From Pelomonas sp. KK5 (lineage in GTDB: Bacteria > Pseudomonadota > Gammaproteobacteria > Burkholderiales > Burkholderiaceae_C), in contig NZ_LYVQ01000004.1 in NCBI RefSeq assembly GCF_001984095.1, forward strand, positions 1-57,597: a DNA stretch of 57,597 nucleotides, written 5' to 3'. The position numbers and the translations under genes are program-made. The stretch's first letter is position 1, and each line of letters begins with the position of its first letter. Of the stretch, positions 1 through 10,474 are shown piece by piece. The notes beneath the pieces were generated by a model. The model saw nothing but the letters and a program-made list of their open reading frames with translations. It was not told the DNA's origin and made no database searches.

Positions 1-99
1 GCGCCCGCCGCGCCGGTCAAGGAACTGAACGCCCTGGCCCTGATGTGGACCGTGTTCAAGGGCTGGCTGGCCGGGCTGTTCGGCCGCAAGGGCGCTTAG
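1..99 (+). CDS. C-terminal end of an unidentified protein (partial)
   Basis: The first frame is open from base 1 to a TAG at 97-99 and gives 32 residues ending in GLFGRKGA. The piece has a hydrophobic, Trp-containing stretch (LMWTVFKGWLAGLFG) that could be a short membrane or amphipathic helix. The start lies outside the window, so the family cannot be named. Its stop overlaps the stop of the convergent PEP-CTERM gene by two bases (TTA at 96-98, TAG at 97-99). Such tight convergence supports a real gene end, but the fragment is too short to exclude a chance open frame. Confidence 0.5.
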   Translation, partial: APAAPVKELNALALMWTVFKGWLAGLFGRKGA

Positions 100-782
100 C
101 GGCCCGAGCGCCGGCGGGCGATGCAGCCGACGGCCGCGATGCCCGCCAGCATCAGCGCGTAGCTGCCTGGTTCGGGCACGGCACTGACGCTCACGTTGCC
201 GGCGAACTCGGCGACGAAGCCGAGGTTGTAGTGGACGTTGTTCAGCGCATCGAAGCCGGCGTCGGCCGAGGTGTCGTCCCACTGGCCGTCGTGCTGGAAG
301 CGGGCGGTGAACTGGTTGCCCCAGAGGTTGTCCGGATCGCCCGGCGCCCAGTTGGCGTAGCCCATCGGTTCGCTGGTGTTGCCGTTCCAGAACCAGCCGC
401 CGCTGTAGTCGGGGATGATGGCGCCGAAGGCGTCGCGCGTGTTGCCGCGCACCGCGCCGATGCGGTAGCCCCACAGGTCCAGACCGCGGGCGGCGAAGCC
501 GTTGGCGATGGCGCTGTTCTCCTGGGCCGAATAGATCGTCGCGAGCCAGCCTTGCGGGCCGCCCTGGGCGGCGATGTCGTTGATCGCGAGCCAGGCATCG
601 GAGAAGGTGACGCTCTGCGAGTCAGCGGCAATGGCCACATAGCTCGTGTCGGTGGCCGGGTTGTAGACCGCCCCGTAGGCGGCGGTGTAGCCCGCCGGCA
701 GCGTGATCTCGGTGGCCTGGGCGGCGCCTGTGGCCAGCGGCAGCAGGGCCGCCAGTGCCGTGGCGGTCTTACGAATGTCCAT
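96..782 (-). CDS. PEP-CTERM sorting domain protein with C-type-lectin-like fold
   Basis: A 228-residue exported protein. Residues 1-24 form a signal peptide (MDIRKTATALAALLPLATG followed by a small-residue cleavage region). The middle has C-type-lectin-like hallmarks: WLATIYSAQENSAIA, LWGYRIGA, GGWFWNGN and NWAPGDPDN. The C-terminus is a classic PEP-CTERM tail: VPEP near residue 202, a hydrophobic helix and a terminal RRRSGR. In Burkholderiales such tails are processed by exosortase, and the proteins usually end up on the surface or in exopolysaccharide matrix. The ATG at 780-782 is preceded by a strong GGGAGG. The same frame stays open far upstream against the hydratase gene, but that extension is a shadow. 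Exosortase is not in the window. Confidence 0.9.
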   Translation of the reverse strand: MDIRKTATALAALLPLATGAAQATEITLPAGYTAAYGAVYNPATDTSYVAIAADSQSVTFSDAWLAINDIAAQGGPQGWLATIYSAQENSAIANGFAARGLDLWGYRIGAVRGNTRDAFGAIIPDYSGGWFWNGNTSEPMGYANWAPGDPDNLWGNQFTARFQHDGQWDDTSADAGFDALNNVHYNLGFVAEFAGNVSVSAVPEPGSYALMLAGIAAVGCIARRRSGR

Positions 783-801
783 CTTGTCCTCCCCTGGAAA
801 T

Positions 802-825
802 CTTGTGTCGGATTTGTAACACAAG
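802..825. promoter_or_regulatory. Inverted repeat in the leader of the PEP-CTERM gene
   Basis: CTTGTGT (802-808) and ACACAAG (819-825) are perfect inverted arms with a 10-nt gap, in an AT-richer patch 20 bp upstream of the PEP-CTERM start codon. It could be an operator or an mRNA hairpin just upstream of the ribosome binding site. No sigma-54 type -24/-12 element was found beside it. Function is unknown. Confidence 0.4.
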
Positions 826-917
826 CCCACCGCCGGAGGGTCAAGTCTTGCCCCTCGGGTATGGGGTGCATAACGCCCAAAGTCAGCGCAACATGCCGAG
901 GCATGGAGCGCATCGTC

Positions 918-1730
918 ATGGATGTTGTTCACGCGGGCAGGGTGCTGGCCGGGCTGGCCCTGGCGAGCGCGACGCTGCTCGCCGCGGCGCAGCCGCGCGT
1001 GGTCACCGTGGCCGTCGACGATGCCCATCCGCCCTACACCTATGCCCAGGACAGCCAGGCCGCCGGCCTCTACGTGCGCCTGATGGGCGAGGCGATGCGT
1101 GGCCTTCCCGGCTGGCGTCTGCGCCTGGTGCTGCGCCCCTGGGCGCGGGCCTTGCAGGAGTCGCGGCAAGGCCGGGTCGATGCCCTGCTGCCGCCCTACC
1201 GCGAGGTGGACCGCGACTGGATGCAGTTGTTCGCCGGCCCGTTGCATATGGAACAGGTGGTGCTGAGCTGCGTAACCGGCGTGACCATCGGGCCCGCCAG
1301 CCGCTGGCCGGAGGGTTTCTCGGGCCTGCGTGTCGGCACCACGCGGGCCTATCTGCTGAGCCACCAGCTCTCTGCCGGATTTGCGCGCGAGCTGGTGCGG
1401 CAACTGGAGTACCGCGACGGGCGCGACGCGCTGGCGGCGCTGGCCACCGGCGAGATCGACTGCTACGGCAACGACCTGAAGGACATCGAGCACAGCTACC
1501 AGGCCGCGCTGGCGGACCCGCGCTGGGCGCCGCGCATGCCGCGCCGGCTCGAGCCACCGGTGGTGATCGCGTCGCAGAACGCCTGGCTGGGCGTGTCGCA
1601 GCGCTCGCTGCAGTTGCGGCCCGAGCTGGCGACCTTCGTGGAGGCGCTCAATGCCCGGCTGGCCCAGATGCGCGCCAGCGGCGAACTGCGGCGCCTGATG
1701 GAAAGCCCGTCCCCGGAACGTCGGCCATAG
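918..1730 (+). CDS. Periplasmic solute-binding protein, family 3-like
   Basis: A 270-residue protein resembling periplasmic amino-acid-type binding proteins (SBP_bac_3). The N-terminus (MDVVHAGRVLAGLALASATL then LAAAQP) is a signal peptide. The mature part starts VVTVAVDDAHPPYTY and contains GLYVRLMGEAM, WARALQESRQGRVDALLPPY and LRVGTTRAYLLSHQ, the usual first-lobe and hinge pattern. ATG 918 is chosen because GGAG lies nine bases upstream; ATG 903 in the same frame is possible. No permease or ATPase gene is adjacent, so it may be an orphan sensor or enzyme-associated binding protein. The ligand cannot be inferred. Confidence 0.8.
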   Translation: MDVVHAGRVLAGLALASATLLAAAQPRVVTVAVDDAHPPYTYAQDSQAAGLYVRLMGEAMRGLPGWRLRLVLRPWARALQESRQGRVDALLPPYREVDRDWMQLFAGPLHMEQVVLSCVTGVTIGPASRWPEGFSGLRVGTTRAYLLSHQLSAGFARELVRQLEYRDGRDALAALATGEIDCYGNDLKDIEHSYQAALADPRWAPRMPRRLEPPVVIASQNAWLGVSQRSLQLRPELATFVEALNARLAQMRASGELRRLMESPSPERRP

Positions 1731-1771
1731 CCCTGTCTCTGCTGAGACATCCCTTCGGCAGATTTGCTGCC

Positions 1772-1797
1772 TAGAATCGAACGATCGTTCTATTCCA
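1772..1797. promoter_or_regulatory. Palindromic operator in front of the beta-oxidation operon (TetR type)
   Basis: A 26-bp imperfect palindrome with a perfect 12-bp core GAACGATCGTTC (1779-1790). The outer arms TAGAAT and ATTCCA match at most positions; 11 of 13 half-site positions pair. It ends 18 bp upstream of the hydratase/dehydrogenase start, where a repressor would block transcription. Size and symmetry fit a TetR-family operator such as those controlling fatty-acid degradation in Proteobacteria. The regulator is not in this window, so the assignment is inference. Confidence 0.6.
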
Positions 1798-1814
1798 CCA
1801 AGGGGACAGCCAGC

Positions 1815-3908
1815 ATGACAGCCACCTATGAAGTTCGCGGCACCGTTGCCGTCATCACGCTCAGCAACCCGCCGGTCAACGGCCTTGGCTACGACACCCG
1901 CAAGGGCGCGGCCGAAGGGATCGAAAAGGCGGAGAACGATGCGGCGATCAAGGCCATTGTCATCACCGGCGCCGGCAAGGCCTTCTCCGGCGGCGCGGAC
2001 ATCAAGGAATTCGGCAGCCCGAAGGCGCTGGCCGAGCCCAACCTGGGCAGCCTGATCGCCATTGCCGAGAACTGCAGCAAGCCGGTGGTCGCCGCGATCC
2101 ACAGCGTCTGCATGGGCGGCGGCCTGGAGCTGGCGCTGGGCTGCCACTATCGCGTGGCGCAGAAGGGCACCAAGGTCGCGCTGCCCGAGGTCAAGCTGGG
2201 CCTGCTCCCGGGCGCCGGCGGCACGCAGCGCCTGCCCCGCGCCCTGGGCGTGGAGCCCGCGCTGAACATGATCGTCAGCGGCGAGCCGGTCAATGCCGAG
2301 CTGCTGGCGATGGTCCCCGGCCAGAAGCTGTTCGACAAGGTCGTCGATGAGGGCGTGCTGGATGCCGCCGTCGCCTTCGCGCAGGAGATCGCCGACGCCC
2401 GCCCGCTGCCCAAGGTCCGTGACCTGAAGGCCCGCGTCGCCAACCCGGATGCCTTCTTCGGCTTCGCGAAGAACATGGTGGCCGGCATGGCCAAGAACTT
2501 CCCGGCGCCGCTGAAGTGCCTGGAGACGGTGCAGAACTCGGCGACGATGAAGTTCGAGGACGGCATCAAGGCCGAGCGCGAAGGTTTTGTCGCGCTGATG
2601 CAGACGCCGGAATCGAAGGCCCTGCGCCACGCCTTCTTCGCCGAGCGCGCCGCCAGCAAGATCGGCGATGTGCCCGAGGACACGCCGGTCCGCAACATCG
2701 CCAAGGTCGCTGTCATCGGCGCCGGCACGATGGGCGGCGGCATCTCGATGAACTTCCTGAACGCCGGCATCCCGGTCACGATCCTGGAGACCAAGCAGGA
2801 CGCGCTGGACCGCGGCATCGCGACCATCAAGAAGAACTACGAGGCCCAGGTCAAGAAGGGCAAGCTGAAGGAAGACAAGTACGCCGAGCGCATGGCGCTG
2901 CTGACTCCGACGCTGAACTATGGCGATATCGGCGATGCCGACCTGGTCATCGAGGCGGTGTTCGAGGAACTGGGCGTCAAGGAGATGGTGTTCAAGCAGC
3001 TCGACGAGGTGATGAAGCCCGGCGCGATCCTGGCTTCCAACACCTCCACGCTGGACCTGAACAAGATCGCGGCCTTCACCAAGCGGCCGCAGGATGTCGT
3101 CGGCCTGCACTTCTTCAGCCCGGCGAACGTGATGAAGCTGCTGGAGGTGGTGCGCGGCGAGAAGACCGCCAAGGACGTGCTGGCCACCGTGATGCAGCTG
3201 GCCAAGAAGATCAGGAAGACGGCGGTGGTGTCGGGCGTCTGTGACGGCTTCATCGGCAACCGCATGATCGAGCAGTACAGCCGCCAGGCCGGCTTCCTGC
3301 TGGACGAGGGCTGCACGCCGGCCCAGGTGGACAAGGCGGTCGAGAAGTTCGGCTTCGCGATGGGTCCGTTCCGCATGGGCGACCTGGCCGGCAACGACAT
3401 CGGCTGGGCCATCCGCAAGCGCCGCGCCGTCGAGCGCGCGAACATGCACTACTCGAAGACGGCCGACCTGCTCTGCGAGATGGGCCGCTTCGGCCAGAAG
3501 ACCCAGGCCGGCTGGTACGACTACGCGCCGGGCAAGCGTGACGCGATCCCTTCGCAGGTGGTGGTCGACATGCTGGACAAGTACCGCGCCGACAAGGGCA
3601 TCGTGCCGCGCAAGGTGAGCGACGAGGAGATCGTCCAGCGCCTGGTGTTCGCGCTGGTCAACGAGGCGGCGCACCTGCTGGAGGAAGGCATCGCCCAGCG
3701 CGCCTCCGACGTGGACATGGTCTACCTGACCGGCTACGGCTTCCCGCTGTTCCGCGGCGGCCCGATGTGCTACGCCGACCAGGTCGGCCTCTTCAACGTC
3801 GTGCAGGCGATGAAGCGCTTTGCCAAGAACCCGCTGGACGACGCCTCCTTCTGGGAGCCGGCGCCCTTGATCAAGAAGCTGGTCGCTGAAGGCAAGTCCT
3901 TCACCTGA
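1815..3908 (+). CDS. Multifunctional enoyl-CoA hydratase / 3-hydroxyacyl-CoA dehydrogenase (FadB/FadJ type)
   Basis: A 697-residue fusion enzyme carrying out two steps of fatty-acid beta-oxidation. Residues 1 to about 190 are the crotonase domain, with an oxyanion-hole segment [13 protein letters not shown] and the catalytic glutamate in [18 protein letters not shown]. Around residue 295 begins the NAD-binding Rossmann fold ([17 protein letters not shown]), followed by the dehydrogenase active site [18 protein letters not shown] and two C-terminal helical domains. Length fits the FadB/FadJ family (about 700-730). ATG 1815 is preceded by AAGGGGA and matches the family N-terminus. It opens the operon with the thiolase 40 bp downstream. 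The palindrome at 1772-1797 probably controls it. Confidence 0.95.
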   Translation: MTATYEVRGTVAVITLSNPPVNGLGYDTRKGAAEGIEKAENDAAIKAIVITGAGKAFSGGADIKEFGSPKALAEPNLGSLIAIAENCSKPVVAAIHSVCMGGGLELALGCHYRVAQKGTKVALPEVKLGLLPGAGGTQRLPRALGVEPALNMIVSGEPVNAELLAMVPGQKLFDKVVDEGVLDAAVAFAQEIADARPLPKVRDLKARVANPDAFFGFAKNMVAGMAKNFPAPLKCLETVQNSATMKFEDGIKAEREGFVALMQTPESKALRHAFFAERAASKIGDVPEDTPVRNIAKVAVIGAGTMGGGISMNFLNAGIPVTILETKQDALDRGIATIKKNYEAQVKKGKLKEDKYAERMALLTPTLNYGDIGDADLVIEAVFEELGVKEMVFKQLDEVMKPGAILASNTSTLDLNKIAAFTKRPQDVVGLHFFSPANVMKLLEVVRGEKTAKDVLATVMQLAKKIRKTAVVSGVCDGFIGNRMIEQYSRQAGFLLDEGCTPAQVDKAVEKFGFAMGPFRMGDLAGNDIGWAIRKRRAVERANMHYSKTADLLCEMGRFGQKTQAGWYDYAPGKRDAIPSQVVVDMLDKYRADKGIVPRKVSDEEIVQRLVFALVNEAAHLLEEGIAQRASDVDMVYLTGYGFPLFRGGPMCYADQVGLFNVVQAMKRFAKNPLDDASFWEPAPLIKKLVAEGKSFT

Positions 3909-3948
3909 TCCGCCACCCCATAACGTCAAGATTCAGCGAGTACACACC

Positions 3949-5124
3949 ATGAGCAAAGCCGTCATCGTCTCCACCGCCCGCACGCCTCTCGCCAAGAGCT
4001 GGAAGGGCGCCTTCAACATGACCCACGGCGCCACGCTGGGCGGCGAGGCCGTCAAGGCCGCCGTCGAGCGCGCTGGCGTCGAGCCCGGCGCCATCGAGGA
4101 TGTGCTGATGGGCTGCGCCACGCCCGAGGGCGCGACCGGCGGCAACATCGCCCGCCAGATCGTGCTGCGCGCCGGCCTGCCGATCACCGTCAGCGGCGCC
4201 ACCGTCAACCGCTTCTGTTCCAGCGGCCTGCAGACCATCGCGATGGCCGCGCAGCGGGTCATCGCCGGCGAGGGCGATGTCTACGTCGCCGGCGGTGTCG
4301 AGAGCATCTCCTGTGTGCAGAACGAGGCCAACCGCCACATGTACACCGATCCCTGGCTGCTGAAGAACAAGCCGGAGATCTACTGGAGCATGCTGCAGAC
4401 GGCAGAGCAGGTCGCCAAGCGCTACAACATCAGCCGCGAACGCATGGACCACTACGGCGCCGGCAGCCAGCAGAAGGCCTGCGCCGCGCAGGCGGCCGGC
4501 AAGTTCAACGACGAGATGATCAGCGTCACCACGACGATGGGCGTCGTCGACAAGGTGCGCGGCATCACCACCAAGGAAGTGACGATCAGCGCGGACGAAG
4601 GCCTGCGCGAAGGCACGACCTACGAGGGCATCAAGGACCTGCGCTCGGCCCTGCCGGGCGGCCTGATCTCGGCCGGCAACGCCAGCCAGTTCAGCGACGG
4701 CGCCGGCGCCTGCGTGGTGGTCAGCGAGCAGTACGCCGAGACTCACGGCCTGAAGCCGCTGGGCCGCTTCCTCGGCTTCGCCGTGGCCGGCTGCGAGCCC
4801 GACGAGATGGGCATCGGCCCGGTCTTCGCCGTGCCCAAGGTGCTGAAGAAGCTGGGCCTGGCCGTGGCCGACATCGACCTGTGGGAGCTGAACGAAGCCT
4901 TCGCCGTGCAGGTGCTCTACTGCGCCGACACGCTGGGCATCCCGATGGACCGCCTCAACGTCAACGGCGGCGCCATCGCGGTGGGCCACCCTTACGGCGT
5001 GTCGGGCCAGCGCCTGACCGGCCATGCGCTGATCGAGGGCAAGCGCCGCGGCGCCAAGAAGGTCTGCGTGACGATGTGCATCGGCGGTGGCATGGGCGCG
5101 GCGGGCGTGTTCGAAGTGCTCTGA
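3949..5124 (+). CDS. Acetyl-CoA acyltransferase (3-ketoacyl-CoA thiolase)
   Basis: A 391-residue thiolase that cleaves 3-ketoacyl-CoA with CoA in the last step of beta-oxidation. The acyl-accepting cysteine lies in [16 protein letters not shown]. The catalytic histidine lies in [18 protein letters not shown], and the second cysteine in [17 protein letters not shown]. Length is normal for the family. It follows the hydratase/dehydrogenase gene on the same strand and precedes a thioesterase whose GTG start is two bases after its stop. Biosynthetic acetoacetyl-CoA thiolase is a possible alternative, but the neighbours favour degradation. Confidence 0.95.
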   Translation: MSKAVIVSTARTPLAKSWKGAFNMTHGATLGGEAVKAAVERAGVEPGAIEDVLMGCATPEGATGGNIARQIVLRAGLPITVSGATVNRFCSSGLQTIAMAAQRVIAGEGDVYVAGGVESISCVQNEANRHMYTDPWLLKNKPEIYWSMLQTAEQVAKRYNISRERMDHYGAGSQQKACAAQAAGKFNDEMISVTTTMGVVDKVRGITTKEVTISADEGLREGTTYEGIKDLRSALPGGLISAGNASQFSDGAGACVVVSEQYAETHGLKPLGRFLGFAVAGCEPDEMGIGPVFAVPKVLKKLGLAVADIDLWELNEAFAVQVLYCADTLGIPMDRLNVNGGAIAVGHPYGVSGQRLTGHALIEGKRRGAKKVCVTMCIGGGMGAAGVFEVL

Positions 5125-5126
5125 TC

Positions 5127-5546
5127 GTGGAGCTCACGCTCGACACCCTGCGCGGCTTCTTCCGCGCGGCGCCGTTCATGATGGATCTGGGTGTCGAGCC
5201 GACCGGCGTTTCGCCGGGCAAGGTCACGACCGAACTCATGCTGCAGCCCCGCCACCTGCAGCACACCGGCGTCGTCCACGCCGGCGTGATGGCGGCGCTG
5301 GCCGATCACTCGATGGGCGCGGCGGCGCAGACGATGACGCCCGAGGGCCACTGGATCCTCACCGCCGAGTTCAAGACCAACCTGCTGCGCGGCGCGCGCG
5401 GCGCCAAGCTCGTCTGCGAGGCCTGGGTGCTCAAGCCCGGGCGGCAGATCATGTTCACCGAGGCCGAGGTGTTCGCGGTATCCGCTGAAGGTGAGCGTCA
5501 GCTCGTCGTCAAGGCATCCGGCACCATGGCCGTCACCAAGGCATAG
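5127..5546 (+). CDS. PaaI-family hot-dog thioesterase
   Basis: A 139-residue single hot-dog-fold protein with HLQHTGVVHAGVMAALADHS as the central helix and active-site segment, typical of the PaaI/YigI acyl-CoA thioesterase group. The frame opens with GTG at 5127, two bases after the thiolase stop. The next in-frame ATG is at 5178 (MMDLGVEP) and would remove part of the fold, so the GTG is preferred. It probably hydrolyses acyl-CoA intermediates to release free CoA during fatty-acid breakdown. The acyl-CoA dehydrogenase gene starts three bases after its stop. Confidence 0.85.
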   Translation: MELTLDTLRGFFRAAPFMMDLGVEPTGVSPGKVTTELMLQPRHLQHTGVVHAGVMAALADHSMGAAAQTMTPEGHWILTAEFKTNLLRGARGAKLVCEAWVLKPGRQIMFTEAEVFAVSAEGERQLVVKASGTMAVTKA

Positions 5547-5548
5547 CG

Positions 5549-7336
5549 ATGCGTGAAACGCTGGATTTCTTCCTCAACGACTGGCTCAAGATCGGGCAAG
5601 ACCTGACCCCGCGCCAGCGCTTCGCCGATCACAGCGACGAGACCTATGCCGCCGTGCTGGACATGTGCGAGAAGCTGGCGCGCGAGAAGTACGCGCCCTT
5701 CAACCGGCTGATGGACACGCAGGAACCTCATTTCGACGGCCAGCGCGTCACGCTGCCCCAGGCCACGCACGACGCGCTGGCCGCCTATGTGGAGACCGGC
5801 ATGCTGGCCGCCTCCTGCGACTACGAGCAGGGCGGCATGCAGCTGCCCTGCGTGGTCGAGATGGCGGCCAACAGCTTCTTCTCCAAGGCCGCCATCGCCA
5901 TGGGCGGCTATGTGATGCTGACCAAGGGCAATGCCCACCTGCTGCTGGTCCACGGCACCGAGAAGCAGAAGGCCGTCTTCGCCACCAAGGAGCTGGCCGG
6001 CCAGTGGTTCGGCACGATGTGCCTGTCCGAGCCGCAGGCGGGCTCCTCGCTCAGCGACGTGGCCACCCGCGCCGAGCTGGAAGACGAGGCCGACCCGCTC
6101 GGCCCGCGCTACCGCCTCAAGGGCAACAAGATGTGGATCTCGGGCGGCGAGCACGAGATCACCGAGAACATCGTCCACCTGGTACTGGCCAAGATCCCCG
6201 GGCCGGACGGCAAGCTGATCCCCGGCGTCAAGGGCATCTCGCTGTTCATCGTGCCGAAGCAGATGGTCGGGCCCGACGGCGAGCTGACCGGCGAGCGCAA
6301 CGATGTTCAACTGGCCGGCCTCAACCACAAGCTCGGCTACCGCGGCACGACCAACTGCCTGCTGAACTTCGGCGAGAAGCGTGGCGCCGTGGGCTATCTC
6401 GTCGGCAAGCCCGGCGAGGGCCTGAAGTGCATGTTCCACATGATGAACGAGGCCCGCATCGGCGTGGGCCTGGGCGCGGTGATGCTGGGCTATGCCGGCT
6501 ATGAGGCCAGCCTCGAATATGCCCGCCAACGCCCGCAGGGAAGGGCGGTCACCTCCACCGGCAAGGACGCCGCCGCGCCGCAGCTGAAGATCATCGAGCA
6601 TGCGGACGTCAAGCGCATGCTGCTCGCCCAGAAGAGCTATGTGGAAGGCGGCCTCGCGCTGGAGCTGATGTGCGCCCGCCTGGTCGACGAGCAGCGCACC
6701 GGCACGCCCGAGGACGCCGCCGAGGCCGCGCTGCTGTTGGAGGTGCTCACGCCCATCGCCAAGAGCTGGCCCAGCGAATGGTGCCTGGAAGCCAACTCGC
6801 TGGCGATCCAGGTGCTGGGCGGCTACGGCTACACGCGCGACTTCCCGGTCGAGCAGTACTGGCGCGACAACCGCCTGAACATGATCCACGAGGGCACGCA
6901 CGGCATCCAGGGCCTGGACCTGCTGGGCCGCAAGGTCACGATGAACGGCGGCGCCGCGCTGCAGGCCTTGGCCGCTCACGTCAACGACACGATCGAGAAG
7001 GCGGTGCAGCAGCCGGCACTGGCCGAGCGCGCGAACCAGCTCGCCGCGGCGCTGGCCAAGGTCGGCCGCGCCACCAAGAGCGCCTGGTCCACCGGCCAGC
7101 CGGAAGAGGCGCTGGCCAACGCCACGCCTTACCTGCAGGCCTTCGGCCACGTCGTGCTGGCCTGGCTGTGGCTGGACGTCTCGATGGCCGCCAATGGCGA
7201 TTCCGACTTCGCCAAGGGCAAGCGCGCCGCCGCTTCATACTTCTTCGCCTACGAACTGCCTAAGATCGATGCCTGGCTGGGCGTCGTGTCCAGCCGCGAA
7301 TCCTTGTGCAGGGAGATGCAGGATGGCTGGTTCTGA
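5549..7336 (+). CDS. Acyl-CoA dehydrogenase, DmdC-like long form
   Basis: A 595-residue FAD-dependent acyl-CoA dehydrogenase, longer than the classical 380-residue type because of a C-terminal extension found in the DmdC/FadE-like group. Visible motifs are [19 protein letters not shown] (flavin and substrate contact), [14 protein letters not shown], the middle beta domain ending in ISLFIVPK, and the C-terminal segment [20 protein letters not shown]. It introduces the 2,3-double bond that starts each beta-oxidation round. It lies in the middle of the operon, three bases after the thioesterase, and overlaps the preferred start of the next small gene. The exact chain-length substrate cannot be read. 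Confidence 0.93.
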   Translation: MRETLDFFLNDWLKIGQDLTPRQRFADHSDETYAAVLDMCEKLAREKYAPFNRLMDTQEPHFDGQRVTLPQATHDALAAYVETGMLAASCDYEQGGMQLPCVVEMAANSFFSKAAIAMGGYVMLTKGNAHLLLVHGTEKQKAVFATKELAGQWFGTMCLSEPQAGSSLSDVATRAELEDEADPLGPRYRLKGNKMWISGGEHEITENIVHLVLAKIPGPDGKLIPGVKGISLFIVPKQMVGPDGELTGERNDVQLAGLNHKLGYRGTTNCLLNFGEKRGAVGYLVGKPGEGLKCMFHMMNEARIGVGLGAVMLGYAGYEASLEYARQRPQGRAVTSTGKDAAAPQLKIIEHADVKRMLLAQKSYVEGGLALELMCARLVDEQRTGTPEDAAEAALLLEVLTPIAKSWPSEWCLEANSLAIQVLGGYGYTRDFPVEQYWRDNRLNMIHEGTHGIQGLDLLGRKVTMNGGAALQALAAHVNDTIEKAVQQPALAERANQLAAALAKVGRATKSAWSTGQPEEALANATPYLQAFGHVVLAWLWLDVSMAANGDSDFAKGKRAAASYFFAYELPKIDAWLGVVSSRESLCREMQDGWF

Positions 7337-7559
7337 AGCAGGCATGAAGGCGGTTTCACCGAAGACGATCGTCTGGATCGAGCGCTTCGTGTGGATCCTG
7401 ATCTACGGCGGGTTGTTGACCGTCATCGTCGGCCTGTTCATCACGCGCCAGGACGCGCCGGTGCTCGGCTCGGTGCTGATGGTCAAGGGCGGCATCGCCG
7501 CCGGCGCCGGCGTCTTCCTCATCTGGCTGCGCTCGCGGCTCAAACCAAAGGACTCCTGA
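7323..7559 (+). CDS. Small two-helix membrane protein of the beta-oxidation operon
   Basis: A 78-residue protein of unknown function with two predicted transmembrane helices (about VWILIYGGLLTVIVGLF and VLMVKGGIAAGAGVFLIWL) and a basic tail RSRLKPKDS. Two starts are possible. ATG 7323 overlaps the dehydrogenase by 14 bp and has GGGAG seven bases upstream. ATG 7344 lies after the stop but has a weak ribosome site; I chose 7323. It is two bases from the downstream SDR gene, so it is clearly part of the operon. No catalytic motif is visible. It might anchor or assist membrane electron transfer from the dehydrogenase, which is inference only. Confidence 0.7.
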   Translation: MAGSEAGMKAVSPKTIVWIERFVWILIYGGLLTVIVGLFITRQDAPVLGSVLMVKGGIAAGAGVFLIWLRSRLKPKDS

Positions 7560-7561
7560 AC

Positions 7562-8359
7562 ATGACTGCCAGCAAACGCGTCCAAGACCTGTTCGACCTC
7601 AGCGGCCAGGTGGCGCTCGTCACCGGCGGCTCCCGCGGCCTGGGCCTGCAGATGGCCGAGGCGCTCGGCGAGGCCGGCGCCAAGATCATGCTCAGCTCGC
7701 GCAAGGCCGCCGACCTGGAGGAGGCGATGGCCCACCTGCAGGACCGCGGCATCGACGCCCGCTGGATCGCGGCCGATGCGTCCCAGGAGGGCGAGGCCCG
7801 CTCGCTGGTCGAGCAGACGCTGGAGCGCCTGGGCCAGATCGACATCCTCGTCAACAACGCCGGCGCCACCTGGGGCGCCCCGGCCGAGGACCACCCGCTC
7901 GAGGCCTGGGACAAGGTGATGGACCTGAACATCCGCAGCCTCTTCGTGATGGCGCAGGCGGTGGGCAAGCTGTCGATGATCCCGCGCAAGAAGGGCCGCA
8001 TCATCAACGTCGCCTCGATCGCCGGCCTGGGCGGCAACCCGGCCATGATGAAGACGATCGCCTACAACACCAGCAAGGGCGCGGCGGTGAACTTCACCCG
8101 TGCGCTGGCGGGCGAGTGGGGCGCCCATGGCATCACCGTCAACGCGATCGCGCCGGGCTTCTTCCCGAGCAAGATGACCAAGGGCCTGCTGGCGACGGTC
8201 GGCGCCGAGACCATGGCCTCGCATGCCCCGCTGAACCGGCTCGGCGACGACGAGGACCTGAAGGGCGCCGTGCTGCTGTTCGCCAGCGCGGCCGGCAAGC
8301 ACATTACCGGGCAGATCCTCGCGGTGGACGGCGGCGTGAGCGCGCTGGTGGGCGGATGA
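7562..8359 (+). CDS. Short-chain dehydrogenase/reductase
   Basis: A 265-residue SDR oxidoreductase with the NAD(P) motif VALVTGGSRGLGLQ, the structural NNAGA (VNNAGATWG), catalytic Ser in INVASIAGLGG, and the YxxxK pair in IAYNTSKGAAVN. The end GQILAVDGGVSALVGG is typical of the classical family. Its position between beta-oxidation genes suggests a hydroxyacyl-CoA or ketoacyl-CoA substrate, but the sequence alone does not show it. The ATG at 7562 follows GGACTCCTGAAC; the next gene starts four bases after its stop. Confidence 0.88.
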   Translation: MTASKRVQDLFDLSGQVALVTGGSRGLGLQMAEALGEAGAKIMLSSRKAADLEEAMAHLQDRGIDARWIAADASQEGEARSLVEQTLERLGQIDILVNNAGATWGAPAEDHPLEAWDKVMDLNIRSLFVMAQAVGKLSMIPRKKGRIINVASIAGLGGNPAMMKTIAYNTSKGAAVNFTRALAGEWGAHGITVNAIAPGFFPSKMTKGLLATVGAETMASHAPLNRLGDDEDLKGAVLLFASAAGKHITGQILAVDGGVSALVGG

Positions 8360-8363
8360 GGCG

Positions 8364-8827
8364 ATGACGCTGAAGTTCCCGGTCCACATCCCCTTCGTCG
8401 AGCGCCTGGGCTTCGAACTGGTCAGCGTCGGCCAGGGCGAGGCCGAGCTGGCGCTGGACCTGGCCGAGGCGCATCTGAACTCCTGGAACGTGGCCCACGG
8501 CGGCGTCGTGATGACGCTGCTGGACGTGGCGATGGCCCACGCGGCCCGTTCGGTGAACCGCAAGATCCACGAGGACGGCACGCCGGACTTCGGACCCGGC
8601 GTCGTCACCGTCGAGATGAAGACGTCCTTCATGCGGCCCGGCGAAGGCCGGCTCCGTGCAACTGGCAGGTTACTTCACCGGAGCACGACGATGGCCTTCA
8701 CCGAGGGCTCGGTGCTGGACGAACACGGCAAGCTCTGCGCCCACGCCACCGGCACCTTCAAGTACCTGCGCGCGCTGCCGGGGCGGGGGCATGCGATCAA
8801 GCCGCTGAACGGGAAGCCGGGCGAGTG

Positions 8828-8828
<1 letters not shown>
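8364..8828 (+). CDS. PaaI-family hot-dog thioesterase (second copy)
   Basis: A 154-residue hot-dog-fold protein with LNSWNVAHGGVVMTLLDVAM, the family's central motif, and PGVVTVEMKTSFMRPGEG in the sheet. It is the second thioesterase of this operon and is only distantly similar to the one at 5127-5546, so it is probably not a recent duplicate. It is likely to act on acyl-CoA or aryl-CoA thioesters. Its stop codon overlaps the ATG of the amylase gene by one base (TGATG at 8826-8830), implying translational coupling. Confidence 0.85.
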
Positions 8829-10465
<1,637 letters not shown>

Positions 10466-10474
10466 TCTTCTTCT

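Noticed and set aside
96-3929. A 1277-codon open frame on the minus strand covering the hydratase/dehydrogenase gene.
   Set aside because: Only its last 228 codons, from the ATG at 782, have a signal peptide, ribosome site and family motifs. The rest is the antisense shadow of a strongly conserved gene in high-GC DNA.
5498-7150. A 550-codon antisense frame over the acyl-CoA dehydrogenase gene.
   Set aside because: Low-complexity His/Arg/Gly/Leu composition without motifs, which is the usual antisense pattern here.
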